From Berberis thunbergii (Eukaryota > Streptophyta > Magnoliopsida > Ranunculales > Berberidaceae), in the NCBI GenBank assembly GCA_003290165.1, contig QNQO01000509.1, forward strand, positions 617,759 through 681,758: DNA of 64,000 nucleotides, written 5' to 3'. The notes beneath the pieces were generated by a model that saw only the letters and a program-made list of their open reading frames with translations, was not told the DNA's origin and made no database searches. Each line of letters starts with the position of its first letter. The first letter of the stretch is position 1. Below are positions 47,402-62,837 of the stretch, piece by piece. Both the position numbers and the translations under genes were made by a program.

Positions 47402-50160
47402 ATTCTAGGGTTTGGAGGACCTCGAGGAAGGGAGGCGATTCTAGGGTTTGGATGAGAAGCAAGCTTCGATCTCCAACCAGAAGCTTGGATCTCTCTGAGG
47501 GAGGCGATTCTAGGGTTTGGAGGACCTCGAGAAAGGGAGGCGATTCTAAATGAGAAGCTAGCTTCGATCTACTGTGGTCTTCATCGTTTTTGCAAGTTCT
47601 CCATGGACATTGATTTTCTGTTCGACTACAGATGAGTATACAATTAACACAAGGTGCTGGTCTCTCCATCCCTCGCGGAGAGACCTTAGAAAACAAGAGG
47701 GGACATGATGTAAACTCTAGATCGACTGCAATAGTGCTGAACGAGGAGCTTCCAGGGAACAAGTTGGGAACTGAATCGATCTCAAGGCTAACAGGGATCG
47801 ATCTCTCTTTGGGGTCTTTTCCTGATGATCTCAAGAAGGGGCTGGAATCTTTAAGGAAGACTAATAAAGAGGCGTTTTTGCATCTTCTTAAAGATCTCAA
47901 GTTGCTTGGCGAGCAGCAGTCACACGAAAACGATGCAGGAGATGGGTTTAAGCAGCCGCAGAACAGCAAGGAAATCGAAGAAGATGATGTGCCGCAACAC
48001 AATAACAGGACAGCGATGAGCACTACAGCTGCAGCCACTATGCAACCTGTTACTGTCGAGCACATGGTCGATGCAATCCAAGGTAATGCTAATCCTGTTC
48101 TAAATCACATAGTTACTGCTGAAACTATTAACACTAGCACACAAGATAACAATGGAAGAGCACCTAGGAACTGGGCTGAAACGCTCAAACACAGCAAGCA
48201 CACAAGAACTACAAAACTTCAATACGTTCAGCCTGATACAATGAATGGAAAGACAGTTGTACGTGTTAATACATCTGACTTTGCAAAGAGTATTGAGGAG
48301 TGCGAGAAGATGCTTATAGGACGGTTTGTGGGCAAAAGACTTGCATACGAGTATGTTAAGCAATATCTGATACGTACTTGGGGTACTAGAAATTTTGAGA
48401 TGCATATCCACGGTGATAAGAACTTTGTATTCAGATTCAAAGAAGAGGCTGATAGTAACAAAGTGCTGGAACAGGGCCCATTGCATATTGCAAGTCGGCT
48501 CTTTATTTTGCGCAAATGGTCTTCTAACATGGATGAGGAAGCTGCAGAGCTCGATTCAGTCCCTATATGGATTACATTGAAAAAGATTCCACTATTTCTA
48601 TGGAACCCAGCAGGTATACAACAGATTGCGAGTGCGATCGGAGTTCCTATCATGCTTGATAGAGCTACGGAAGAAAAATCAAGGCTTTCCTTTGCTAGAG
48701 TATGTGTTGAGATTGATGTTAAAAGTTCCTTCCCTAAAACAGTTTCAGTGCTAGTAAATGATGACAAATTACGCACTATTGAAGTGGAGTATGCCTGGCT
48801 GCCAGTTAAATGTCATTCTTGTGCTGTCTTCGGCCACTCTACGATGCATTGCCCTAAGAACAAGGCTACCAACAAACCAGTAAACAAGCTTTGGAGGCCA
48901 ATTGATAGAATGAAAGATGACAACGAAAAGACTAATGATGGTTGGACAATAGTGCAAAAAAACATTCCTTTAAGCCATGCAATACTGGGAATATAACAGA
49001 GAGTAACAACAAGACAAATGGAACTAACAGAGACATTGCTGAAGATGGTACAGGGCAGCAAGTTCAAGCTATTACGCAGATTGCTGCAGGAAGTCCTATA
49101 GTGACTAGTGTCATGCAAGGTCCATCTAGGACTGAGCAACTTGATACTGCGGGACAACAGGTTCATGAACTGCAGAGTTGGAATCAGCAAAGTGTTGTTG
49201 ATACGACTACGGAGCAGCAGATCAAAGAGCAACAGAGTTTAGTTGTTGTTGATAAGGAGCAACACTTAAACGAATTCAGGGATGATTGTAGGGATGCAGG
49301 TTACTCACCCAGTGGGATTGAAACGGCGATTCAGGCTGCGGATTCAGACACTGAAGTAGAAGCCGAGCCAGGCCTGTCCACCCCCATATCTACCTCAGAG
49401 GAAAACCCAATGCCAGTAGTGGAGGTGCTTCGCGCAATCGCTGGTATAAGAGGCTTGGGGGAAGATCCCACAACGATCATGGCTTGCCTAACACCCCAAG
49501 CTGTTAAGGGTCTGCATTCAGCAATTGCAAAAATAGGCAAGGATGCATTGGTCGCTGAATTTCAAACTTCACTTGAAGAGGCAGCAGCAAAGGTGGGGCA
49601 AAACACTAGTGAAGAAGAACGTGAGGTTACCACAACCCAGTCTCCCACGGCATATGTTCCTCGAAGGTCCTCTCGAAGCAAGAAGACAAATCCTAAATTC
49701 AGGTAACTGATGATGATACTACGAGTAGAATGCAACTGCCTATTAGCACCTTGTATGGATGCTAGATTAGTACTAGCATTCAATGGTTTTTATATCGTGA
49801 TTCAATGTGGATCGTACCCTTACACCGATTTCTCATACATCCTAGGGCCTCCGTTAGGTGTACCTCACGTCATGCGAGTGATTAAAGGATTGATTGGTAC
49901 TTATGAGGAAGCAAAGTTATGGCTGGTCTATCATGCAACTACTTTAGTAGCAGCACATTTTGCAGGGCTACTCCCAAACTTGGAGACGGTGACTCTAATA
50001 CTACTTAGGTTCTTTGTCGAAGATTTGAAGCAAGTTTATTGTCCTATGGATGTTGTAACGAGTGAACCTACTATCGAATGTAACTTGTAACGGTTCTATT
50101 TTTTCTGTGGTCTGGGGAGCCCATTTACACCCCACGCTTGCCTTTCAAAAAAAAAAAAAA
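47402..50160 (+). mobile_element. LINE-type insertion carrying ORF1 only
   Basis: The insertion is flanked by a 17-bp direct repeat, GTAATAACGTAGAAGCA, at 47385-47401 and 50161-50177, and ends in an A tract just before the second copy. These are hallmarks of target-primed reverse transcription. It encodes an ORF1-type protein (47632-49706) but no endonuclease or reverse transcriptase. The 5' leader repeats GCGATTCTAGGGTTTGG three times between 47397 and 47520. An unrecognised 126-codon frame at 49710-50090 precedes the 3' end. It must have been mobilised in trans. Confidence 0.85.
47632..49706 (+). CDS. LINE ORF1-like protein (DUF4283 plus CCHC knuckle), one-base frameshift
   Basis: The ORF starts at the ATG at 47632. 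A DUF4283-like RNA-binding domain (IGRFVGKRLAYEYVKQYLIR...RTWGTRNFEMHIHG...FKEEADSNKVLEQGPLHIASR) is followed by a knuckle CHSCAVFGHSTMHC (C-x2-C-x4-H-x4-C) and a Gln-rich tail ending RRSSRSKKTNPKFR. The first frame stops at 48996, and the rest is open in another frame from within 48942-49706. The shift maps to the seven-A run at 48955-48962, where eight A would keep one frame of about 691 residues. ORF1 proteins coat LINE RNA for retrotransposition. Confidence 0.78.
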
Positions 50161-50322
50161 GTAATAACGTAGAAGCAGACACAGAGGTGTGATTTCATGC
50201 CCAGGAAAGGAATAATTACGCGTATTGAGTGATTCAACACACTTTATTTTTCTTCGAAATCTCATCTGTGAAATTTAATGCACGTACAATAGGCAAATTG
50301 ATCTATCGAGTTGCATCTTCTT

Positions 50323-52142
<1,820 letters not shown>

Positions 52143-53780
52143 TGTGATTGTCCTCCTCCTTCTCTGGATCACAATACAACTCAATATAATGCCTAGAAGA
52201 ACTAAGACAATGATGAGAATTAAAAACAGGAAAAATGGAATCTTTACTGGAATGGAATAATTATGGTAGACTTAGACTTAGATGCTTTTTTGTCATTTTA
52301 AAAAAAAAAATTTATGGTATTTGATGCTTTTGTCATTATTGGGCATTCTCTATTCTCTATGATTAGGCTTAGAATCTTTACTGTTCCAACCACCTTTACT
52401 GTTCCAACCACCTAATGATTAGGCATACAGGGTCGCCTCCTCTAGCCATTCTCTATTTCTCTCCAAACATGTTAAGCCATTTTTTATCACTGGTAATAAG
52501 TTGTTTTTAGAGGGAAGATATACCTCAATCTAATTGAACCAATTGTACAATTGGACACTCAAAAGTGAGTATTGTTGAATTGAGATATAGAACTCAAACA
52601 CAACTGTGCCAAATAAATAAACTTAGGAAGATTGATTAATACTCTGCGGATAGGAATTTTAATGAAAATTAGTTGTTTGTACAATATGTAGGTAACTATC
52701 ACTTGCATATTTAAAAAGGGAACCAAGGTTGAGCTCTTGGCGAAGTCGATATTTTTGTTTCAATCATTTGTTTTTCAAATATACCACCATCGTTTAAAGA
52801 CCTGAAACCTACCATTTTAGTTCTATTTGACGCTCATGGAGATCTCGCTTCTCCATTTGTAAGTCTTTCTTCAGAGTTTTTCATTGTTGAAGAGTAACAT
52901 ATAAATTGATGCGTCGAGTTTGACCTATAAAATAGATGTTAGACTGCCAAAGACCACATTTTCGGTTGCTGAAGACGTACACTCCAATGCTTAAGTCAAT
53001 AACTCCATTTGAAGAATGAAAGAAATCTGGACAAAACTCAGTTAAAATTGCATACATGTGTCGAATGTTCCCTTTACCTTTTATAATGGTCATGGTTACT
53101 TTTTTGCGTGACTTAAGCATGTGAGGCGCAACGGAAGGAAATGTTTCTTATAACAGTCTCCTCCTTAATGGAGATGTGTCTGTGGAGGCATAACTCCCTC
53201 CACGGCTCTTTTTTGTGTAACGTTCGTATTCTTTATGAGAGAACTTGTGTCAAACCTAAATTTGGGCTCTAATTCATTCGGGCCTTGTATATGCCTTTTC
53301 ATTGGTGGGCCTTGTCTGGGTCTTTGTGATTAGCTTTATTCTTTTTGGGTTTCATGAGGCGATCTAATAGATTAGACGTTATATTCTCGTGATTGATGTT
53401 TTTTGCCATGTGTACGACCGTGATAATTGGTCTACTTTGATGTATCATCAGATACTCCCCCTTAGTTATTGATATGTTCATATATCCACTAACTGTGTGA
53501 CAGTTGGTATCTCAATCGCACCTTTACACTAAACTTAATGTTGTTAATAACTTTCGGTCGGTCAACGTTTCGATTACTTCGTTGTCTGTTCGTTTTCGCG
53601 CATATTTTTTGGAATTTCACGCACTATTATGTCCCTTATGTTGCTCGATGGGCAGTCTCTTCGTTGTTCGGTTGTATAAAGGACGCCGCGACAACTTTGC
53701 TTTCTCCTTTACGCCATCTTTGCTATTAGGGTTACTTCTTATTTCCTATTGTCTTTTTCCATCTTTTCTTGCCTATTGGT
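52143..53780. other. Intergenic, no gene recognised
   Basis: This includes the reductase 5' flank. CAACCACCTTTACTGTTCC and nearby text is duplicated at 52384-52412. From about 53100 the sequence looks like retroelement 5' material leading into the relic that follows, but no LTR could be defined. Confidence 0.35.
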
Positions 53781-56175
53781 GATGTCTGCTGGTGACTTAC
53801 TGAACGATGGACAACTTACTACCTATGCAGCTCATTTTTTCCCAAAGAAGATTTCTTAGGCTACCTTGGATAGCGTCCGGTCCAACTACTTTTTTGCCTT
53901 ATGACCTTAAGATCATTCTGCCTCGTGAAAATGATAGTCTTTGTCATCCAAGGACCGGATATATTGCGTTTTACCCGTGTATGTTTTACGTTGGTCTTCA
54001 ATTTCCAGTTCCATAGCTGTTTTGTTCTTATCTAGATCTTCTAGGTATTCGTCATACTCATATGTGTCCGAACGGTTGGAGGGTTATGGTTTCCACGTAT
54101 GTTAAGGTCTCCTTTCTGGTATCCCTTTAACAATTGAAATTTTGCATTATTTGGTGGGGTTTAGTGTGAAACCCAATCGCACCTGTTTCCTTCATTTTCT
54201 CGCGTGTTTTGACAACTTTAATGATGACATTAGGGGTTGGTCACGGGATTGGTTTTATGCGTCTGTCCACTCTGGCTATTTCAACTTACGAGTCGGCAGA
54301 TAGTGAGGTCTTTTCGGGTTCCTATCAAGTGGAGGAATCTGCAATTGACCGCTGAATAACAGGTTTTCAGCGAACATTTTTTTGCAGCTTCCTGTAGTTC
54401 CTTTGGACACCTATCTTACTGATGATATGGTGAGGCGCAGCGATTTGTACAACATGAATGAAGCCGAGCGGGCTCTGCTAACTGGGAGAATAGCCGCAGA
54501 GATTGTTGTCTATGTTGTTCTTGACGGTGGTAACGTTTTCGTTGATCGAAAAATGAGCTCGGCAGTTACGAATCTTAATGTTCCTGTTAGCACTGCTACC
54601 GGTCTGACTTCCAGGAAAAGAAAAGTACCAAGGCCTGTTATCCGTCGAAGCGGTTGTTTCTGACCGTGTTTCAAAGAAGAAACGGTTCGTTGACTTTGTT
54701 CGTCGTACTTCTTTTTACTCGGGTTTTGTTGATAGAGAACCTGCGAGGGAGGATCGTTGCTCTCTGCAAGAGGCGGAAGAGATGAAGTTGTCATTGGAGA
54801 GGAATGAAAAAGATATCATTCGTCCATTAGACGATGGTGAAAAAAGACTTATTTCTACTTATGGTGGTCTTGACGCTGCTAAGTGTTCTAATGAGGATCC
54901 TCGGTCGTTAGACAACAACAAGATGTTCCAACTGGTCGTTGTCCAGTCTAAGGATCTTAGTAGTTGTGATTGAGTTCTCGAGATGCGGTCTCTTCGTTCT
55001 TTTTCTCCTCTTGTTGATGATGGGGCGAAGGTCCCGCCTTCTACAGCCTGCTTAGGCTCTTCTGTTCTTGTTGGGATTGCTACTCGTTCCGCTTCTACTG
55101 CGCAACAAGAGGGTGAGGATGGTTGTCCTATTGTTCCTTCTTTTTTTCCAGTTGTGGGTGGTGGTTCCTCCATACTTTTGGATTCACGTGTTCTTGATTC
55201 GCGGATCAGTTGGAATGAGCCTACTCCTAATGATTTTCAGGTCAAATCGGATGGAAAGTTTTGCTAGTTTACCAAGCTTGGCGTGCAAGATGGTGCGCGT
55301 AAGCTGATTAATGAATGAGACAGACGGTTTATGGAGAGGTCTTCGATGCCAGTGTTGGATCCAAGAATTCATCTTGATGATGGTCTTAGGCTTGTAATGG
55401 ACGGGATGACTCATATTGCTTATGCGTTGGAGTGATGGGTTCCGGTCATCGAGCCAATCGTAATCTTGTGATTTCTTTGGAGAGGAAACTCTTCGTGCTG
55501 CTATTGGTATTTTTCTATGTTCTTTATCAATACGACGCATTAAAAGCGCGATGTTCTGAGCGGATCAAAGAGGCTGGGGTTGTTCAATCTTCATTGGCCG
55601 AGGTGGAGGGTGCGCGGGATCGGTCTGTGACCGTGCTCGAATCTTTAAGAGTTGAATTAGACGATATTCATGCACATTTGCATGATGTGGAGAAACAGTT
55701 GTCCGCTGAGAAGGCACTTCATGACGAGGTTGCACGTGTCGTGATAGAGCACTCTAAAAATTACGATATTGCCGAAAAATGGGTGGAGCAATTAATAGCT
55801 TCACTTGACGAGGTCAAGTCCGATTCCTCCGCGATGCTCACTATTGCTGAGGGCCAACTTATAGCGGCCAGGAATGAGCTTGCTTCTGTTAAGGACAAGC
55901 TTCGTGTTATGGAGGTGGAGGATTGGCAGCAGGTTGTCGATGGTCGGAATGAGCTTCTGGATTATATTGAGGGTCTCGGTGTTAATTTGTCTCAATATCA
56001 TCATTTGGTCCATCGTACCTTCGAGGATGACGACGGTGCTAAAAACCCTCTGGATGATCCAATGGCTGAAGATCCGTCTCCTTCTCATCTTGAGGAAAGA
56101 GCCCCTATCAATGATCTTGTTACTCTTCCTTCGGCAAATGGTATCGTTGAGGATGTTATAAGTCTTTCCCCTTGA
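53781..56175 (+). pseudogene. Retroelement gag-like coiled-coil protein relic
   Basis: An ATG near 53781 opens MSAGDLLNDGQLTTYAAHFF, soon broken. Further on, HPRTGYIAFYPCMFYVGLQF is like the GEIAFYEAFFxxGLRFP block of plant gag-like element proteins. The later open parts (54382-54663, 54782-54973 and 55432-56175) contain a basic TSRKRKVPRP stretch and a long heptad-rich coiled coil (DDIHAHLHDVEKQLSAEKAL, ERIKEAGVVQSSLAEVEGAR). Several frame changes interrupt it and no polymerase follows. The family assignment is tentative. Confidence 0.5.
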
Positions 56176-56570
56176 TCTTCTACCCCTTTGTTATCTTTGA
56201 ATGTAATAGAGTAGTTTTTGATTAAATAACATGAATTTTCTTCTTTGCTTTTCTTTATGGTCGTGGTTGCCTTGTTGACTTTGTTCATCCGTTGTTGATT
56301 TGTACTCCAACTTTGATTTTTACAGCTATATCTTTGTCTGTTTTTTGCTGATTTGAATTTTCCTGTGCTTCAGTACGTATGTCTCAACCTTGTATTTGTC
56401 GTTTCGGAGCTTTTTGTGAGAAAGTTGTTTTGTCTGTTTGTCTTATACTTTGTTTATCCGGCGTGTTAGTTAATCCAAGGCTCTCCTGAAATGCATTAAC
56501 TTGTTCCTCCGTCGTTTGTTTTGCTTGTTTGATCAAAGTGGAATATGCCTCTTCTGAGTTGGTTTGTTGA

Positions 56571-57020
56571 TTCGGTTGTCTCGAAGTTGTTTCCTTTGAG
56601 TTTTGCTTTTCTGGTTCGATTCGAAGTTGTTTTTACTTCGTTGACTCGTTCGCGCTCAACTTTTACTTCGTTGGTTTGACACTTTAATCGGTTCGAAGTC
56701 ATTTTTACTTAGTTGATTCGTTCGTCCAACTTTTACTTCGTTCACTCGACGTTTCAATTGACTCGAAGTTTTTATCTTTAGTTGACTTGTTTGTTCACTT
56801 TGGCTTCGTTGGTTCAACGCTCTAGTTGACCCGAAGTCGTTTTACTTAGTTGACTCGTTTGTCTAACTTTTACTTTGTTAACTCGACGTCTCAGTCGACT
56901 CAAAGTTTTTATATTAAGTTGACTTATTCATCTACTTTGACTTCATTGATTTGACGCTCTAATCAACTTAAAATCGTTTTAATTAATTGACTTATTCATC
57001 CAACTTTTACTTGTTGGTTT
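56571..57020. repeat. Minisatellite, about six units of 70 bp
   Basis: Landmarks TCGAAG or variants recur at 56621, 56693, 56763, 56831, 56900 and 56969, spacing 68-72 bp. Each is followed by TTTTTACTTAGTTGACTCG-like text and YCAACTTTTACTTCGTTG. Units become less alike toward the right end. Confidence 0.8.
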
Positions 57021-57383
57021 ATCCGAACATAAGATTATTATATATATCCAGAGAGTAGAGACCACTTGCCAATTTAAATGGAACAATTGGTGGCATTATC
57101 TTCATTGAACTTTCCACCTAACGTTCCAGCCAATAAGCCAATTTTTCAATGGATACAAAACCTCAACTGAAAATATGAACATTGTTAATTGATAATTTAG
57201 AACTCAAACACACCCAAGTTGAATATGAAATTCCTTATAATCACGATTAGAGTAGTCTAATCATACCAAAATTAAAACCCACATTGATTAAAGAATAAGT
57301 GGGATTGAATTGTCTAACTAGATTGTTAATCTTCTCACTGGAATTTAACCAAACAATTACCATATAGACAAACCTCTAACTAA

Positions 57384-57815
57384 ATGGTGTTCTCAAACCT
57401 CGAACAAAACCATCATACCACCATAACTGAGACTCAACCCAATCGCCTCACGACCATTCAAGCACAATTACATGCCATTCAACACCATCCACTAAACCCT
57501 TCACACCCCAAATCTTCTTGTTTCTCTCAGAACATGATTATTGTTTTTTATGATGCAAGTTTTTATGTTTCCTTGAAGAAAGAAACAATTGGGATTCTGG
57601 CAGTGGACGACAACGAGAATATTCTCGCTAAGGTGGCTTTAGTGATCTCTGAAAGAGTTTTGGACAGCACCATGGTTGAGTATCATGCAGCAGAGGCAAC
57701 ACTTTTGTTGATCAAATCGCTCCAATGGAGATCCGGTGTCTTGTTAGGTGACTCTGGTTCGCTTAACACCCTGATTAATGATGTCAATCTTGACAAGCGA
57801 TCAAACATGCGATAG
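57384..57815 (+). pseudogene. RNase H-like domain fragment (RVT_3 type)
   Basis: A 143-codon ORF contains VFYDASFYVSLKKETIGILA, ISERVLDSTMVEYHAAEATL and LLGDSGSLNTLI. These match the plant RNase H-like domain found at the end of non-LTR elements and in related host proteins (pattern TDGSF...GIGVVIRD...AEALA...ESDSxxLV). The first acidic site is shifted and no other element parts surround it, so it is likely a relic. Confidence 0.5.
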
Positions 57816-60460
57816 ATGTGACAACCTCTGCTTAGTAGTATAAAACATATACTTGCTGTCAATGCTAACTAGTTTTGTAATTATATTCCCCGAAAATTTA
57901 ACTTTGAAGTTCATGACCTTGCCGCTAGTGTTGGATGTAATCTCAACCCCTCTATTTAATATATATCTAGCTATAAGCTTCAACAACAACAACAACAACA
58001 ACAACAACAACCAAAAAAACACACCCTAAATGGGTGTTCTCCTAGTGGCATTTCCAACTATGTTGATCGTTAGATTAGTCTAATTTCTAAAATGTGGTAT
58101 ACACATATTTTCTATTTGCCATATGGTAAGATGGACCCATTAAAGAGAGATTTTTAATTTTTTTCACTTGATTCTGATTTATAACTCCGAATACCACTAT
58201 AACTATAAAGCATTTTGCCTTTTTTTTCTTAAATATTTTATTGTAATTTTGTTTGCTGATATTCTTTGACATATAATGTTCAGAAACTAGGATTTTTAAA
58301 CCAAAAAGGATTGATTTATGATATCAAGGTTATGTGCGAGTAAAACTATAATTTCCAATTAGCAATAACTTTGGTTACGGTATTGTTATGTTTTTCGAAC
58401 AACTTAATTAACTTGAGCATATTCTAAGAGATATGGTTTTGACATTTTTTTTTCCATCAGTTATATATCAATTAATTTTTCCACTAGTTTTTACTAGAAT
58501 TTTAAGATCATCAATTGTTTAGTTTAGGTTTAGCAATTTAGGCTAAGCCAAAAAAAAATCGCATTGCTGACCAACTTGTACTTGTCAACTCTATTGACTA
58601 CATGTACTTCAGAAATAAATTTAAATTTAAGCTCACAAAATTGCCCCAATGATAAATAAGAATAAATAGCCCAAAACATGAAGTTAACAATATCAGAGAG
58701 TATTCTATTGTGCATGCATTGTTTTTTGTTAATGCATGTGAAATAGGTGAGGAGCATCATACTCACAAATAAATCATTACTATGTACAAATCAGATACGA
58801 TGCTTTCACAGAAGTAACTATATATTAACCTTATTTCAAGTAAATTGGCTTGTCGTAATAGGGGATGCTAGCTCAATTGGTAAAACTTGGTATCGCACAC
58901 GGTTATTAAGTTTTAACCTTTGCTTAAAGCATGGACATAGATGGCTTGGGAAACATAAGAAATGTGAAAATCAAGAATTGTATATCAGGATATGTGCATT
59001 TACTTAGTTACTTATTGTACTTTTAAAATATGCCCTTTTTTTAAAGCCTATACCACTAGACCTCTTCAGTAGCCTTCTTGAGTAATAGATATGTGTCCTC
59101 ATTTACCCTCACGGACTTTTGGCTCTCATATGCCAATGTCCCATGTGTTTTTCTCTTTGCAAAAAAAAAGTCTCTAAAATTGTTTGCCATAGATCGCAAT
59201 GGTAAAATGGATGTTCATGAATGGCGAACCCAAAGAAGATCCCTTAGTGATAATGGTGTATTCCTCTTTATGCATTAGCAATCTGTTGACTACAGGGAGT
59301 ATATGCTCACAGTGCACACAAATAAATCATTTATCTATCCAGAAGTTTTTTTTTTCTTTTTTATCTATCCAGAAATAGAACATTTATTAACCTCTCATGA
59401 GTAACTTAATTTTTTTTTTATCTATCAAGAAGTAGAACATTTATTAGCCTCTCATGAGTAACTTAATTTGGCTTGTAGTATTATATAATGGACATGGGGA
59501 TCTATCAAACCAAACGTAAAGACAAATATACGAAATGAAATCTAAAACTCAAACAAAATTCTTTTTTTTTAAAAGACAGAAAATGAACAACTGATCAAAG
59601 AAAGAAATCCAATTTTATCTTCTTCTTTTTAAAAAAAAATAAGACCGAAAATGAACAACCACATCAGAGTGTGTGAAACCAACTTGAATGAAGAAAGAAA
59701 TCCAATTTTATGTTCAAAGCATGAGCAGGAGACCTCTTTCTACAACAACAAATTAATTTCCTTCTTTATGAGCTAGAATCCAACCGATTGAATGAAGTGA
59801 AGGTTACCAGACGCAAGTACGGGAGAGAAGAAGAAGAAATTATTGGAAAGGAAGTGTAAGAAAACTTCAGAGATCGATTGGGGTTTTGAAGGAGAACAAA
59901 AATGGAGTGGGAAAAGAAACTTTATTTGAAATACTTAAAAAAAAATTGAATAAAATAAATGCTCCATCTAAATACAAGTTCCATATTACATCTCTGTTTA
60001 TACTAGGCGTTTCTATGCAGCTTGAGATTTTGTTCCGCAACATAGCATTTTACCAAATTTTAGCTCATTTTGATGTTTGTAGCATTGTAAGTCGAAGAAT
60101 TATACAGTACACATACGCTTTCATCATTAACTTCAACATATAATTTGGTTTGATGCTAGAAATTTCAATAATGGGAGGATGTAGTTTATCTATTCATGAG
60201 AAATTCAAACGTATTTTAAAACTTCTAACGGTGTAAGCTATTCAGGAGGTAACAAATGGGAGGTATGTGTTGATCCTTGTCGCCAGGTTTAAGACCAGAT
60301 TTAGCTCATACATATTTTTCATGAACTACCAAAAAAAGAGTAAATTCAACCAAAATGGAATTTCGATATCAAGGGAGGTTGAGGTTCAGACCTAACCATT
60401 TGCTAAAAACTTTGCATTTACAGACCACTTACTCAATACAAGGCATGGCCTTAATCCCAT
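57816..60460. other. Intergenic, repeats only
   Basis: No gene is supported. A tRNA-like head GGGATGCTAGCTCAATTGG lies near 58862. A unit TCTATCxAGAARTAGAACATT is duplicated at about 59365 and 59422. A second diverged duplication (GAAAATGAACAAC ... AAAGAAATCCAATTTTAT) lies at 59578-59712. Confidence 0.4.
57981..58011. repeat. (CAA)n microsatellite
   Basis: Ten uninterrupted CAA units followed by CCAAAAAAAC. Confidence 0.9.
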
Positions 60461-62527
<2,067 letters not shown>

Positions 62528-62837
62528 TTTGATTACTTGGCAGACTTTTCAATTGGTAGAATAACAAGAAAAATAGTGCAGGAAGTGACAGAGACTTGTA
62601 TAGTTTTTTTTTTTTTTTTGCTTTCTTCTAGATTCTCTTGTGGTATTATGCTCTTTGCTCAATCAAATAATGGACAAACTTGTGTGGATATGAGATTATG
62701 GGACAAGCTTTATTTTCTAACAGACGACCCAGAATAGTTATTGGTCCACCTACTTTTAAGGATTAAAGAAGAATTATTTTTTAGAAATTCTACGCAGCCC
62801 ACCTTATGGCACGGACCCTCTCAGGCACGTGCCTTTG
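62528..62837. other. Intergenic, no gene recognised
   Basis: 5' flank of the second reductase copy, with a T run at about 62607-62621 and no coding signal. Confidence 0.35.

Noticed and set aside
53504..53782. Membrane-protein gene from a hydrophobic open frame
   Set aside because: Low-complexity T-rich sequence next to a retroelement relic; no family signature or conserved start.
58862..58930. tRNA gene starting GGGATGCTAGCTCAATTGG
   Set aside because: Only the D-arm/A-box part is tRNA-like; no anticodon or T arm can be folded.
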